From: Bacillus chungangensis | GTDB taxonomy: Bacteria; Bacillota; Bacilli; Bacillales; Bacillaceae_C | Length of the DNA: 64,000 nt | Reading direction: 5' to 3' | NCBI RefSeq assembly: GCF_030812995.1 | Contig: NZ_JAUSTT010000003.1 | Span: 171,131 to 235,130, forward strand | Shown here: piece after piece, positions 48,586-56,753 of the stretch | How positions within the stretch are numbered: the stretch's first letter is position 1 | How the letters are laid out: each line of letters opens with the position of its first letter | Made by a program: the position numbers and the translations under genes | Notes under the pieces: generated by a model | What the model was told of the DNA's origin: nothing | Seen by the model: the letters and a program-made list of their open reading frames with translations, nothing else | Database searches by the model: none

Positions 48586-49500
48586 TTAATCACCATTGAA
48601 CCTTTCATTTGTAATATCGGTATTAACTGCTATTGCTGCTTTATATCCTTCTGAAGCAGCAATGATTAATGAGGAATGACCTAATTTGGTTGTCTCTCCT
48701 GCCGTATAAATATTTTTCTGTGAAGTATGAACTGTATTCTCTGTCACAATGGCTCCATTTTCTTGTATGTCACAACCAAGCTGCTCTGCGAATTGATTTG
48801 GGCGCATAAAGGTAAACACGATAAATCCTCCAAATCTTTCTATTTCATGGCCTGAATGAAATTCCACTTTTTTCAAATAACCATCATCTCCATGCAGATT
48901 CTTAATAGGTTCTGTTATAACAGTTATATTTTTTCTATGTAGTTCATTCAGGATAGGATTAGACAACTCATGGCCATTTGTGGCTATTACTAAATCTTTG
49001 GACCAGTTATAGACAAGCTTCCCCATATGAAAAGCATGTTCTTCATTTTCGGAAATAATGATCAAGGGCTTGTCTTTTAATTCCCACCCATCACAATAGG
49101 GGCAGCTGAAGAGGCTTTTCCCATAATACTGTTTTATATTTGGAATGGAAGGAAACTTCTCTTGAATACCCGTTGCCAATATGATTTTTTCTGCTGTATA
49201 CTCTGTGTTCTCCAAAGTTGTAATTTTAAACCAGCCGTTCGATTGTTTCGTTATTTTCGAGACCGTATTTTCATAGTACTGAACAGATGGGTAGCTTTTC
49301 AGTTCGTTTAAGCCAATTTCTTTAAATGCTGCTGGCTTTATGCCATCACGTGTAAGAAAACCATGTGATTCCTGCGTCACGCGATTCCGGTTTGTTCTGT
49401 TATCAAATAACGCGACCTTTCTGCGAGCTCTTCCTAAAACCAAACTTGCATTTAGCCCAGCTGGGCCTGCACCTATAATTGCACAATCCAACAATTCCAT
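48586..49500 (-). CDS. Thioredoxin-reductase-like FAD/NAD(P) oxidoreductase
   Basis: 304 residues. FAD Rossmann motif CAIIGAGPAGLNASLVLGRARRKVALFDN at the N-terminus; redox motif SLFSCPYCDGWELKD has CPYC rather than CATC. NAD(P) domain around LIIISENEEHAFHMGKLVYNW, which lacks the classical GxGxxG. C-terminal FAD contact NIYTAGETTKLGHSSLIIAASEGYKAAI. It belongs to the group of thioredoxin-reductase-like flavoproteins of uncertain partner. An Rrf2-type gene lies just upstream in the same direction and probably controls it. Confidence 0.87.
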   Translation of the reverse strand: MELLDCAIIGAGPAGLNASLVLGRARRKVALFDNRTNRNRVTQESHGFLTRDGIKPAAFKEIGLNELKSYPSVQYYENTVSKITKQSNGWFKITTLENTEYTAEKIILATGIQEKFPSIPNIKQYYGKSLFSCPYCDGWELKDKPLIIISENEEHAFHMGKLVYNWSKDLVIATNGHELSNPILNELHRKNITVITEPIKNLHGDDGYLKKVEFHSGHEIERFGGFIVFTFMRPNQFAEQLGCDIQENGAIVTENTVHTSQKNIYTAGETTKLGHSSLIIAASEGYKAAIAVNTDITNERFNGD

Positions 49501-49678
49501 AAGTAGGTCATTCCTCCATGATTCAAATAGATTTCCTTAAGTATTTGAGAAAGTTTTCTTCCATACTGTTCCCCAAAACGCTTCATTAAATAAAGTGTTT
49601 TCCATAAAAAATCTCTCTTTGTTTTTGAGATATTAGAGACTCCTTATATCTACAATACAAATAAAAAATAACAGTGGA

Positions 49679-50080
49679 TTATGAGTCCACGGATATTTTC
49701 TTGACAAGATCTGATATTTTTTGATTCCTTAACGCTTCTTCCATTTTTTCCTCTGCTGAAAGCATGACCTCTTTTATTACACATACTGGATCAGAGTTTA
49801 AACAGCAGTCAAACAAGGACGATTTACCTTCAATAGCATGTATGATGTCCAAAAATGTAATGTCTTCCCAATTATGACTAAGGGAATATCCGCCATTGGC
49901 GCCTGATGAAGAATCAATCATTCCTTCCTTAACCAACTTGGTCAATATTTTGGACAAGTACGTAGGCGAAACATTTTGCTTTTCTGCTAACTGTTGTACA
50001 CCAACAAGTTTATTTGGTGGAGCCATTGCAAGAAAAAGCATTGTGTGAAGGGCATAATTTGTAGCTTTTGAATACTTCAT
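49679..50080 (-). CDS. Rrf2 family transcriptional regulator
   Basis: 133 residues. Winged helix KATNYALHTMLFLAMAPPNKLVGVQQLAEKQNVSPTYLSKILTKLVKEGMIDSSSGANGGYSLSHNWEDITFLDIIHAIEG is canonical Rrf2. The Cys-containing segment LFDCCLNSDPVCVIKEVM could hold a redox or metal sensor; Fe-S Rrf2 proteins use three Cys in this region. Encoded upstream of the thioredoxin-reductase-like gene with about 180 bp between. Related to the YwnA/CymR group. Confidence 0.88.
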   Translation of the reverse strand: MKYSKATNYALHTMLFLAMAPPNKLVGVQQLAEKQNVSPTYLSKILTKLVKEGMIDSSSGANGGYSLSHNWEDITFLDIIHAIEGKSSLFDCCLNSDPVCVIKEVMLSAEEKMEEALRNQKISDLVKKISVDS

Positions 50081-50467
50081 GCTGTATATTCACCCCCCCA
50101 ATAAAAGACTTTACATGTCTATAATAACCTTAATGAATTACTATGTCAAACAGTTCTTATTTATTCGTATACAATCTTATCAGTTCATTAAAAACGAAGT
50201 ATTTATAAATAACATTTGCTATAGCTGAAACTGTTACTTTTGTCTTTATTTTGCACTTATTTTAGGTAATATTTTGCACATGAAACTTTAAAATAACAGC
50301 TATTCTTTACGAAAATATATTTAAGCTTAATGAAAACTTACAAAAAAACGTGAATTAATATTGAATATTAAATAAAAAAACGACTGTAAAGAACAATCGT
50401 CTTTTCAATTACTTATATTTAAATAAACAACATTTATTTGCGTAAAAATCTGTTACACTCGTGACAT
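50081..50467. other. Gene-free stretch with a terminator at 50374-50405
   Basis: AAAACGACTGT and ACAATCGTCTTTT arms form a hairpin; on the minus strand it is followed by TTTTTTTATTT and ends the transcript of the gene at 50468. The other bases show no gene. Confidence 0.6.
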
Positions 50468-51028
50468 TTAAAAACGGTTGTAGCGTAGAATGATCTGATA
50501 TCTGCTACTTTCTTCATTGCTTTGATACTCGCGCAGTTCACGATATTGAACATTTTTATCAAGTGGAGAGATTTTCACTTTGATGCCGCCAGCAGACGTA
50601 AAGCCACTAATGGATGGAACCGGAAAGTTAGGACTGGTTAAGGCTGCCAAATCTTTTGCAGTGAGTCCTAGAACATCTTCGATAATTAAGTCGGCTGGAG
50701 CCCACAAAGCGACAAAGACATCAAAAAGAAACGTGACTGCGGCAGCAATAGCAGACGCCCAAGCAGTAGAGAGTCCCAAAGCCGTGGCGGTTAAACTGCC
50801 AAGCGTTCCAAGAGTTCCAGCAATGGCGTTCCATTGACTTTTGATAATCTCCGCATAAGCATCCACAAAACTTCGGATTTGTTTTTTGTATGCATCTTCG
50901 TCATCGATCTCAAAACCAATAATACTTAATGACACTCCACCTATATTGTTTCGATTAAAAAGTAAACGGCTCATGTCACGATTTTCTCCTGAACCAACAT
51001 CATCAAAATAAAAATCGTTTACAATCAT
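50468..51028 (-). CDS. Protein of unknown function with an Ala/Leu-rich central segment
   Basis: 186 residues, not recognised. The first 60 residues are polar (MIVNDFYFDDVGSG). The centre, SQWNAIAGTLGTLGSLTATALGLSTAWASAIAAAVTFLFDVFVALWAPADLIIED (about 64-120), is a long hydrophobic stretch able to form a helical hairpin. The tail ISGFTSAGGIKVKISPLDKNVQYRELREYQSNEESSRYQIILRYNRF is probably beta. There is no signal peptide. The gene is followed by a good terminator. The upstream site is weak (CTGGAAAT). Base composition looks richer in G and C than its neighbours, which hints at transfer. A membrane-active or export role is only a guess. Confidence 0.6.
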   Translation of the reverse strand: MIVNDFYFDDVGSGENRDMSRLLFNRNNIGGVSLSIIGFEIDDEDAYKKQIRSFVDAYAEIIKSQWNAIAGTLGTLGSLTATALGLSTAWASAIAAAVTFLFDVFVALWAPADLIIEDVLGLTAKDLAALTSPNFPVPSISGFTSAGGIKVKISPLDKNVQYRELREYQSNEESSRYQIILRYNRF

Positions 51029-51185
51029 ATTTCCAGGAGTTAAAATTGTTGTGTAAATTTGTCAAAAGATAAAAAGACTCCTTTGCACAAAAATCAGATC
51101 AAAACGTAGTTAATCAACATTATCCCCAAAATAAGCTTTTTTTAGAAAAATACATACTGTTCTTAGCATATTAACTTAAAAAAGT

Positions 51186-52403
51186 CTATTGTTTATTAAA
51201 GGGTATTTCTATACCTTCCTCAATAAAAATTCTATCACGAATATTGATATAACTCATTGTATTTCGAATCCAATAGAGGTTAGGTTCTATTTTAAACAAA
51301 TGAGTATCATGTTGATCATCAAAAGAGATAATAAAATAATCGATGCCCCTCTTAATGGTAAAGCGTGTTTGATATTCATCAGCAAGTTCATAAGTACCTT
51401 CTATGTTATCAGTATTGTTTATTAACATGATACTAGGATGTTTTGGTGCAATAAGTTGTTTCATGTCTTCAGGATTGTTTAAGAATGCTAATATTTGTTG
51501 TTCATAGACAGGGCTTACCTCTTCATTCATCAAGAGAATAGTCATTTTTTTGCTTGTCAAAGAACAGAAGCAATGTGAAGAGTAACCAGGCCATCCACCA
51601 GAGTGGCCAAATGAGTCATCTTGAATAACAAATCCGTAGCCATAGTTGTTATTTAAAGGAGAAGGTGTAATAGCACGTTTTACAAATTCAACGGATACTA
51701 ATTTACCTTGAATAAATCCCTTTATAAATCGAGCAACATCCTTCGCTGTAGAATAGATGCTACCATCGCCATAAAAACTACATAGTTTATCCATATCTTT
51801 AAAGACAGTATCTTCTGTTAAAGAAATATATTTCTTATTGATATAATCAAACAGTCTTCCGACAGCAATTTGTTCGGCTTCTGGTTTCGATGTTGTATGC
51901 TGAAGATGCAGAGGACATGCAATCATCTTTTGTAAATAGTCCTCATAAGAGAGTTTACTAGTGTGTTCAATAATTTTAGCTAGTAATACATAGTTAGAAT
52001 TACTATAGAACCATCCGCTGCCTGCAGGGAAGTAAGGCTCTTTGACATGTAAAATTTCTTCAATGTCTTTAATCGAAGCGTTGCCTAAATATTCTGGAAT
52101 GCCAGATGTATGTGTTAGCAAGTGTTCAATCGTAACATTTTTGAAAGTATCAGTGTGAAACCATTTAGTTAATGTATCCTCAAGACTAATCGCTTTTTTT
52201 TCTATTAATTGCAGTACCATCACGGCAGTATACATTTTGCTTAGTGAAGCTATGTCGAACAGTGTATTCTCTGTAATAGAGATGGAATTATCTAGATCTT
52301 TATAACCTAAGGTTAGGCTTATGCTGTCTTCATTACTTGTCTCTAAATAAAGTGCACCATTAAATTGGTTTTTTTCAAGTGTAGAATAAATAGTATGAAA
52401 CAT
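51186..52403 (-). CDS. Serine hydrolase of the class C beta-lactamase fold
   Basis: 405 residues. SxxK motif in LFDIASLSKMYTAVMVLQ (Ser and Lys), Y-x-N in WFYSNSNYVLLAKIIE, and a late HSGGWPGYSSHC corresponding to the KTG/HxG motif. A C-terminal beta domain of about 100 residues follows (IEGTYELADEYQTRFTIKRG). Related to FmtA/Pbp4*-type esterases and DD-peptidases; there is no signal peptide, so it is probably intracellular. ATG with GGAGA upstream. A MarR gene lies just upstream and a copy of its operator precedes this gene. Confidence 0.88.
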   Translation of the reverse strand: MFHTIYSTLEKNQFNGALYLETSNEDSISLTLGYKDLDNSISITENTLFDIASLSKMYTAVMVLQLIEKKAISLEDTLTKWFHTDTFKNVTIEHLLTHTSGIPEYLGNASIKDIEEILHVKEPYFPAGSGWFYSNSNYVLLAKIIEHTSKLSYEDYLQKMIACPLHLQHTTSKPEAEQIAVGRLFDYINKKYISLTEDTVFKDMDKLCSFYGDGSIYSTAKDVARFIKGFIQGKLVSVEFVKRAITPSPLNNNYGYGFVIQDDSFGHSGGWPGYSSHCFCSLTSKKMTILLMNEEVSPVYEQQILAFLNNPEDMKQLIAPKHPSIMLINNTDNIEGTYELADEYQTRFTIKRGIDYFIISFDDQHDTHLFKIEPNLYWIRNTMSYINIRDRIFIEEGIEIPFNKQ

Positions 52404-52414
52404 AGTTTAGTCTC

Positions 52415-52444
52415 CTTATTATATTAGTTATCTAACATATTAGA
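52415..52444. promoter_or_regulatory. MarR operator, second copy, before the beta-lactamase-fold gene
   Basis: 30-bp near-palindrome whose right half TCTAACATATTAGA matches the operator at 52904 exactly, apart from the first base. It lies 12-41 bp upstream of the hydrolase start, overlapping its leader. Confidence 0.65.
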
Positions 52445-52454
52445 CGTGAGGAAA

Positions 52455-52892
52455 TTAACTAAACTCTTTTATGGCAATTTCCTCTAATTTTTTTGTGATT
52501 CGTACCAACTCATTAAGCTCTGAAAGAGTTAATTTAGAATATAAACGATCCGCCACAGCTCGTTCAACTCGCTCTTGCTTGTCGAAATACTCCCGGCCTT
52601 TCGTATCTAATGTAATAAAAATTTCCCGACGATTATTAGGATTGATCGTACGACAGATGAACTGATTTTTTTCCATTTTGGCGATAAGCTGGCTTACAGC
52701 ACTAGAACTAATATTCATTTCTAAAGCAATTTCGCCTACAGTTATTTTATTAGCATAATAGACAATATCCAGTAGAACAGCTTGTTGTGTGGTAATAGAG
52801 CTGGCTAGATATTTTTTATAATGTTTGTAAATCAAACGGTTGATCGTATAATCCGCTTCGTTAATTTGTTTTACTTGTTCGTACAAGTCCAA
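52455..52892 (-). CDS. MarR family transcriptional regulator
   Basis: About 145 residues. Winged helix: ITVGEIALEMNISSSAVSQLIAKMEKNQFICRTINPNNRREIFITLDTKGREYF (wing NPNNRREIF carries the Arg pair). The start TTG at 52892 is preferred, with AGAAGG 8 nt upstream; GTG at 52901 is directly adjacent to that site. A perfect 30-bp palindrome upstream is its own operator, and a second copy stands before the downstream hydrolase gene. Confidence 0.87.
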   Translation of the reverse strand: MDLYEQVKQINEADYTINRLIYKHYKKYLASSITTQQAVLLDIVYYANKITVGEIALEMNISSSAVSQLIAKMEKNQFICRTINPNNRREIFITLDTKGREYFDKQERVERAVADRLYSKLTLSELNELVRITKKLEEIAIKEFS

Positions 52893-52903
52893 ACAGATCA
52901 CCT

Positions 52904-52933
52904 TCTAATATGTTAGTTAACTAACATATTAGA
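52904..52933. promoter_or_regulatory. MarR operator, perfect 30-bp palindrome
   Basis: Half-site TCTAATATGTTAGTT (52904-52918) is followed by its exact reverse complement (52919-52933). It lies just 12 bp upstream of the MarR start and has a near-copy at 52415-52444. Confidence 0.75.
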
Positions 52934-53042
52934 GGGTAATCTAAAAAAAGTCAACATTTTGTAGTTGTAAAACGATTAAACTTTTCACACAATCATGTAG
53001 TCCCCTCCACTATCCTAATTTCTATAATCAAATAAAGTTGTT

Positions 53043-53330
53043 TTATAAATCGGTTGCTTTCATTTTAATAAGCTCCTTTTTTCTTTTTTTTGCTAAAGAT
53101 TCTCGACCGTATATCCAAGCTGCTAAAAGTAACACAGTTCCTCCAATGACTGCACCTAATAGAGATCCTGTAGACCTTTTAGTAAAAAAATCAGTAACAT
53201 AGGCATAAATAAAAAACACGATATACATTATTGGTAAAACTGCACCTACAAATAAAGGTCCACGTTTAGATATAAAAAATTGTATAGCTAAAATCCCTAA
53301 TGCGATAGCAAATTGCATAACATGTGCCAT
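53043..53330 (-). CDS. Small membrane protein with three hydrophobic segments
   Basis: About 95 residues: MAHVMQFAIALGILAIQFFIS, FVGAVLPIMYIVFFIYAYVTDFF, LLGAVIGGTVLLLAAWIYGR and a basic tail KKRKKELIKMKATDL. No known domain is recognised. ATG at 53330, with AAGGTGA provided by the end of the DUF2089-type gene; it begins 1 nt after that gene's stop, so the two are translationally coupled. Confidence 0.8.
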   Translation of the reverse strand: MAHVMQFAIALGILAIQFFISKRGPLFVGAVLPIMYIVFFIYAYVTDFFTKRSTGSLLGAVIGGTVLLLAAWIYGRESLAKKRKKELIKMKATDL

Positions 53331-53331
53331 T

Positions 53332-53628
53332 TCAATCACCTTTTTCTTTTTTGTATTTATCAATAATTAATTTTGCCGTTTCTAAACTGATTTGTTCATC
53401 AATAACTAAGTTTTTAATCATGTTTACGAATTCTACATCGTCCTCCCTACTGTGCAATTCAATTTTCTGAATTAACTTATCTAACATCGTACGCACAGTA
53501 GGGTAAGATACATCGTAATCTTTCGCCATATTTTTTAATGATCCAGAGTTTAAAATAAACTTTCTAATAAATTCTAATGATTCTTTGTCTAAAGATAATA
53601 CCCAAGACGGAACATCTCCTCTTTCCAT
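53332..53628 (-). CDS. DUF2089-like DNA-binding protein
   Basis: About 98 residues. PSWVLSLDKESLEFIRKFILNSGSLKNMAKDYDVSYPTVRTMLDKLIQKIEL includes a helix-turn-helix (GSLKNMAKDYDVSYPTVRTMLDKLI) of the DUF2089 type. The tail is an acidic helical oligomer region. It forms an operon with a small membrane protein, which resembles regulator-plus-membrane-protein pairs in Firmicutes; their function is not known. The ATG at 53628 follows AAGGAGTGATTTTT; the frame opens earlier at 53679 without such a site. Confidence 0.82.
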   Translation of the reverse strand: MERGDVPSWVLSLDKESLEFIRKFILNSGSLKNMAKDYDVSYPTVRTMLDKLIQKIELHSREDDVEFVNMIKNLVIDEQISLETAKLIIDKYKKEKGD

Positions 53629-53964
53629 AAAAATCACTCCTTCTTTAATTATATTAAAACATTTTTTAATTTTATTCAAGTATTTATTGAATAAAATTAA
53701 TATATATTTTGATTTATTTCTAAATGAAATTTTTAGTTCTATTGTAAATAAACGTAAAATTGAAAAATTGTAACAAAGTTAATGAGCAATTCTGTTAGCA
53801 AATCAAAGCAATACGAATATCAACTCATGATAATTTCAAAGATAAGATAGCGAACATTTTACAGAAATCAGATATCTCTTACACTTTTTCAGTTACTCTA
53901 ATGTACTTAAATGAACTGCACTTAATACTCTTATTATCCTAAATGAAGCTTTACTTAAAAAAGC

Positions 53965-54015
53965 AACCTAAAAAAGTCGATTCCTTCACTTACAGGAAGT
54001 CGACTTTTTTAGGTT
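53965..54015. terminator. Strong stem-loop, probable terminator of the XRE gene
   Basis: AACCTAAAAAAGTCGA (53965-53980) pairs perfectly with TCGACTTTTTTAGGTT (54000-54015); the loop carries TTCCT/AGGAA. It is 155 bp beyond the XRE gene stop. Confidence 0.7.
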
Positions 54016-54169
54016 AAAGTTCGGTTAGCATACAATATTTCTTACATGTTGACGGTACCCAGGTAAAACCTACAAATCGAGGTTATCACTATTCAAAAGC
54101 AATCGGCTGGGAAACTGACATTTTCTCTTACAATTTGCTATAAGTTTTTCATATTTCTTTTGGATAATG

Positions 54170-55384
54170 CTATTGCAGATTTTTCTTCACTAACGCTAAC
54201 GTATTTTTTATAAAATCTTGATAAGGGGTTCGAGGAAACAAACTTATATTGCTAGCTGCTTTCTCTGTATAGATAAGCGCTTCCTTTACTCTTCCTAATT
54301 GCAAGAGGCAATGTGCCCGATACGCATCAGCAGTATAGAGAATAGATAATTCAAGCGGGTAACGAATCGTGTCAGGCATTTTAAATTGTTCAAATGCTTT
54401 TAGCGCTTCTTCCACCTGTCCTTTTCCTAGTAGCGCTTTACCTTTTTCAAGATAGTAATAGTCACTTCCGAGCTCACCCTTTACTAAGGTAGCAAATTCA
54501 TCTAAGTAAAAAAGGACTTGTTCATAATCCTGTGAAATTTGATTGTGATAATGAGCTTGAAGCAACAACGTAAAAGCCAATGATTCATCATTTTCACTAA
54601 AAACAGCAAACTGCTCTGACTTCTTTATAAAGTAAGCAAAATCATTTTCATTGTTACGAAGAAGGGATTGGAACGCTGCAATTCGAAAAATATCATCCAT
54701 CTTATAAAAAATCCCTTTCCTCCTGGATAGCTCAATCAATTCATTTAGCTTACTCCTTCCTGATTTATAGTCACCTACCCCGAAGAGTAAGACCACTTCA
54801 ACGTAATTCGCTTCTGCTTCAACGACGATATCAATCACCGTTGCTTTTTCATGATACTCTTTTCGTACACTTCGCAACAATATAAGCGCATCATGGTAAT
54901 GACCGTCTTTTGCAAGGTTTTTGACTATGTGTACTTTAGCAGCAACGCAATGACTATAAAGGGATAACTGTTCATAGATTACTATCGCTCGTTCTATCAA
55001 CATCTCTCCTTGTTTTCGGTCAGTCTTAAAAACCGTTCGGCCAGCAATTTCTAATATCCTAGCAGACTCAAATGAAGTTGGAAGCTGCTGGTCAAACATG
55101 TCTTGTGTTAAATTCATTATCTGTTCATCATTATTTTTTTCAAACGCTTCCTCTACCTGACTAAATATGTACTTTAGCTCATCAGATGTATGGTTCTCTA
55201 ACAGATAATGAGGATCACATCCCAACTGGCTCGCAATAAATTTTAAGCTTTCCATCGAAGGGTTGGCACGGCCATTTTCAATCATACTTAACATCCCCTT
55301 CGTCATTTTGTTGCCAGCTACTTCTACAAGTGTCATACCTCTTTCTATTCTTAATTTTTTAATTCGCTTTCCAAGTTCATTCAT
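54170..55384 (-). CDS. XRE-HTH regulator with TPR repeats (RNPP/PlcR-like architecture)
   Basis: 404 residues. N-terminal HTH (about 4-62): LGKRIKKLRIERGMTLVEVAGNKMTKGMLSMIENGRANPSMESLKFIASQLGC. The remainder is a helical array of TPR type from about 75 to the end (IEQAIVIYEQLSL, HDALILLRSVRKEY, EEALKAFEQF, KEALIYTEKAASN). This matches peptide-responsive RNPP regulators. ATG at 55384 is preferred (AAAGGA 8 nt upstream). It is divergent from an alpha/beta hydrolase, with two palindromes between. Confidence 0.85.
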   Translation of the reverse strand: MNELGKRIKKLRIERGMTLVEVAGNKMTKGMLSMIENGRANPSMESLKFIASQLGCDPHYLLENHTSDELKYIFSQVEEAFEKNNDEQIMNLTQDMFDQQLPTSFESARILEIAGRTVFKTDRKQGEMLIERAIVIYEQLSLYSHCVAAKVHIVKNLAKDGHYHDALILLRSVRKEYHEKATVIDIVVEAEANYVEVVLLFGVGDYKSGRSKLNELIELSRRKGIFYKMDDIFRIAAFQSLLRNNENDFAYFIKKSEQFAVFSENDESLAFTLLLQAHYHNQISQDYEQVLFYLDEFATLVKGELGSDYYYLEKGKALLGKGQVEEALKAFEQFKMPDTIRYPLELSILYTADAYRAHCLLQLGRVKEALIYTEKAASNISLFPRTPYQDFIKNTLALVKKNLQ

Positions 55385-55411
55385 TTTCAACATCCTTTGT
55401 ATTTTAATGAA

Positions 55412-55485
55412 TAGTTTAATTATATTAAACTTTAGCTTGAAAAGGAAATAAGAGCGTGTTACGATAAGTTCAATTAAATTGAACT
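55412..55485. promoter_or_regulatory. Twin 19-bp palindromes between divergent XRE and hydrolase genes
   Basis: AGTTTAAT-TAT-ATTAAACT (55412-55430) and AGTTCAAT-TAA-ATTGAACT (55467-55485) share the pattern AGTTYAAT-N3-ATTRAACT. The centres are 55 bp apart. They are probable operators of the XRE protein for both genes. Confidence 0.65.
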
Positions 55486-55570
55486 CACTGAATTAAAATT
55501 AGATGATGACAGGGAAAGGTAGTTAGTGAGCTTTCTTTTTAATATCAAATAGGAAATTGGAGGATTAAAT

Positions 55571-56338
55571 ATGAGCAACATAATGGAGAATGAAACAGGA
55601 CAAAAACTAGATATTGGCGGGATTGAATTATACTATGAATTGTTAGGTAAACATAACGAGGGTCCTACTCTCGTTTTTGATTCTGGATATGGATTCACAT
55701 TAGAAAACTGGAATTCGATTAAAGATGACATTTCAAAGTTCTCAAAAATGTTTATTTATGATAGAGCTGGTCTAGGCAGAAGTGAAGGAAGTGACAGATC
55801 TCGTCATAGTCAGCAAAGTGTCGAGAACTTACGTCTACTACTTAAAAAAGCAGGTGTAAAGCCTCCATATGTGTTAGTTGGACACTCATTTGGAGGAATA
55901 AATGTAAGATTATTTGCAAGTACATATCCAGAGGAAGTTGCAGGAGTGGTTCTTTTAGACTCATGTCATGAGGATCAAAATAAAATTCTGCCTCCTTTAT
56001 TTACAAAAGAAGTTCAGGAAAATTATTATCATCAATTCACTTTGGAAGGGTCTCTTCATGAGGTTGAAGAAAGCTTCGAACAAGTTCGCGCTTCTAAATC
56101 TCTTGGAAGTATACCACTTATTGTAGTAACAGGCGGTTTGCAGCCTTTTCATACAACGGAATCTATGGCTGCTTGGATGAAATTTCAAAGAGAACTTGCA
56201 AACTTGTCAACTAATAAAAAACATATTATTGTTGAAGATGCTGGACATACAATCCACATCGATCGACCACAAATTGTTATTAATATAATAAAAGATATAC
56301 TAGATGTGGTGAAAAATAACAATACACATTTATCATAA
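55571..56338 (+). CDS. Alpha/beta hydrolase
   Basis: 255 residues. LVFDSGYGFTLENWN, MFIYDRAGLGRSEGSDRSRHSQQSVENLR, nucleophile elbow VLVGHSFGGINVRLF (Ser in GHSFGG), acid-strand LLDSCHEDQNK, and catalytic His in VEDAGHTIHIDRPQ. This is a soluble esterase or peptidase-like protein. There is no signal peptide. ATG after TTGGAGGATTAAAT. It probably belongs to the regulon of the divergent XRE gene. The terminator is at 56561. Confidence 0.9.
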   Translation: MSNIMENETGQKLDIGGIELYYELLGKHNEGPTLVFDSGYGFTLENWNSIKDDISKFSKMFIYDRAGLGRSEGSDRSRHSQQSVENLRLLLKKAGVKPPYVLVGHSFGGINVRLFASTYPEEVAGVVLLDSCHEDQNKILPPLFTKEVQENYYHQFTLEGSLHEVEESFEQVRASKSLGSIPLIVVTGGLQPFHTTESMAAWMKFQRELANLSTNKKHIIVEDAGHTIHIDRPQIVINIIKDILDVVKNNNTHLS

Positions 56339-56560
56339 CTCAAATTTATGCTGTTGAACGACTATTACGTCCATTAATATTTTATTTATATTAGGCACCT
56401 CCGTTATTTGATAAGTCGCTTGTACAATAACGACACATTAAATATTGCAGGAGGTCCTTTTCATTTCTAAACAAGATGTCGCCCATCAAGTTAACATTTT
56501 ATTGCATCTCCAGAAGAAATTCAGCAGAAACATCCTGAAATTAACTTAACCAAGCACTAA

Positions 56561-56604
56561 AAAAAGCTGTTGATGAGCATAAAAACTCGTCAGCAGCCTT
56601 TCTC
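56561..56604 (+). terminator. Terminator of the hydrolase gene
   Basis: GCTGTTGATGAG (56566-56577) pairs with CTCGTCAGCAGC (56586-56597) with G-U wobbles, followed by CTTTCTC. The 100 bp before it could encode SPEEIQQKHPEINLTKH in one frame but have a frameshift against SKQDVAHQVN, so a decayed small gene is possible. Confidence 0.65.
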
Positions 56605-56753
56605 TTAGAAATTTTCGAAAATGCGGTACAATGTTGATTAGATTGTTCATCATACATTTTCTCTAATTCATTAGATGTTTAACTGTTTTAAGCTACTGCT
56701 TTTCATAAATATAAGCCGTGATAAATCCTTTTAAAAAATATTTATTTTTACGC

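Noticed and set aside
54014..54142. Plus-strand frame reading SVSIQYFLHVDGTQVKPTNRG and further residues up to IGWETDIFSYNLL.
   Set aside because: It looks protein-like but has no start or ribosome binding site, and it runs against the XRE gene's terminator. At best it is a remnant; no family was recognised.
56440..56545. Fragments SKQDVAHQVN and SPEEIQQKHPEINLTKH in two frames downstream of an AGGAGG.
   Set aside because: Needs a frameshift and lacks a normal start codon; could be chance or a decayed small gene.
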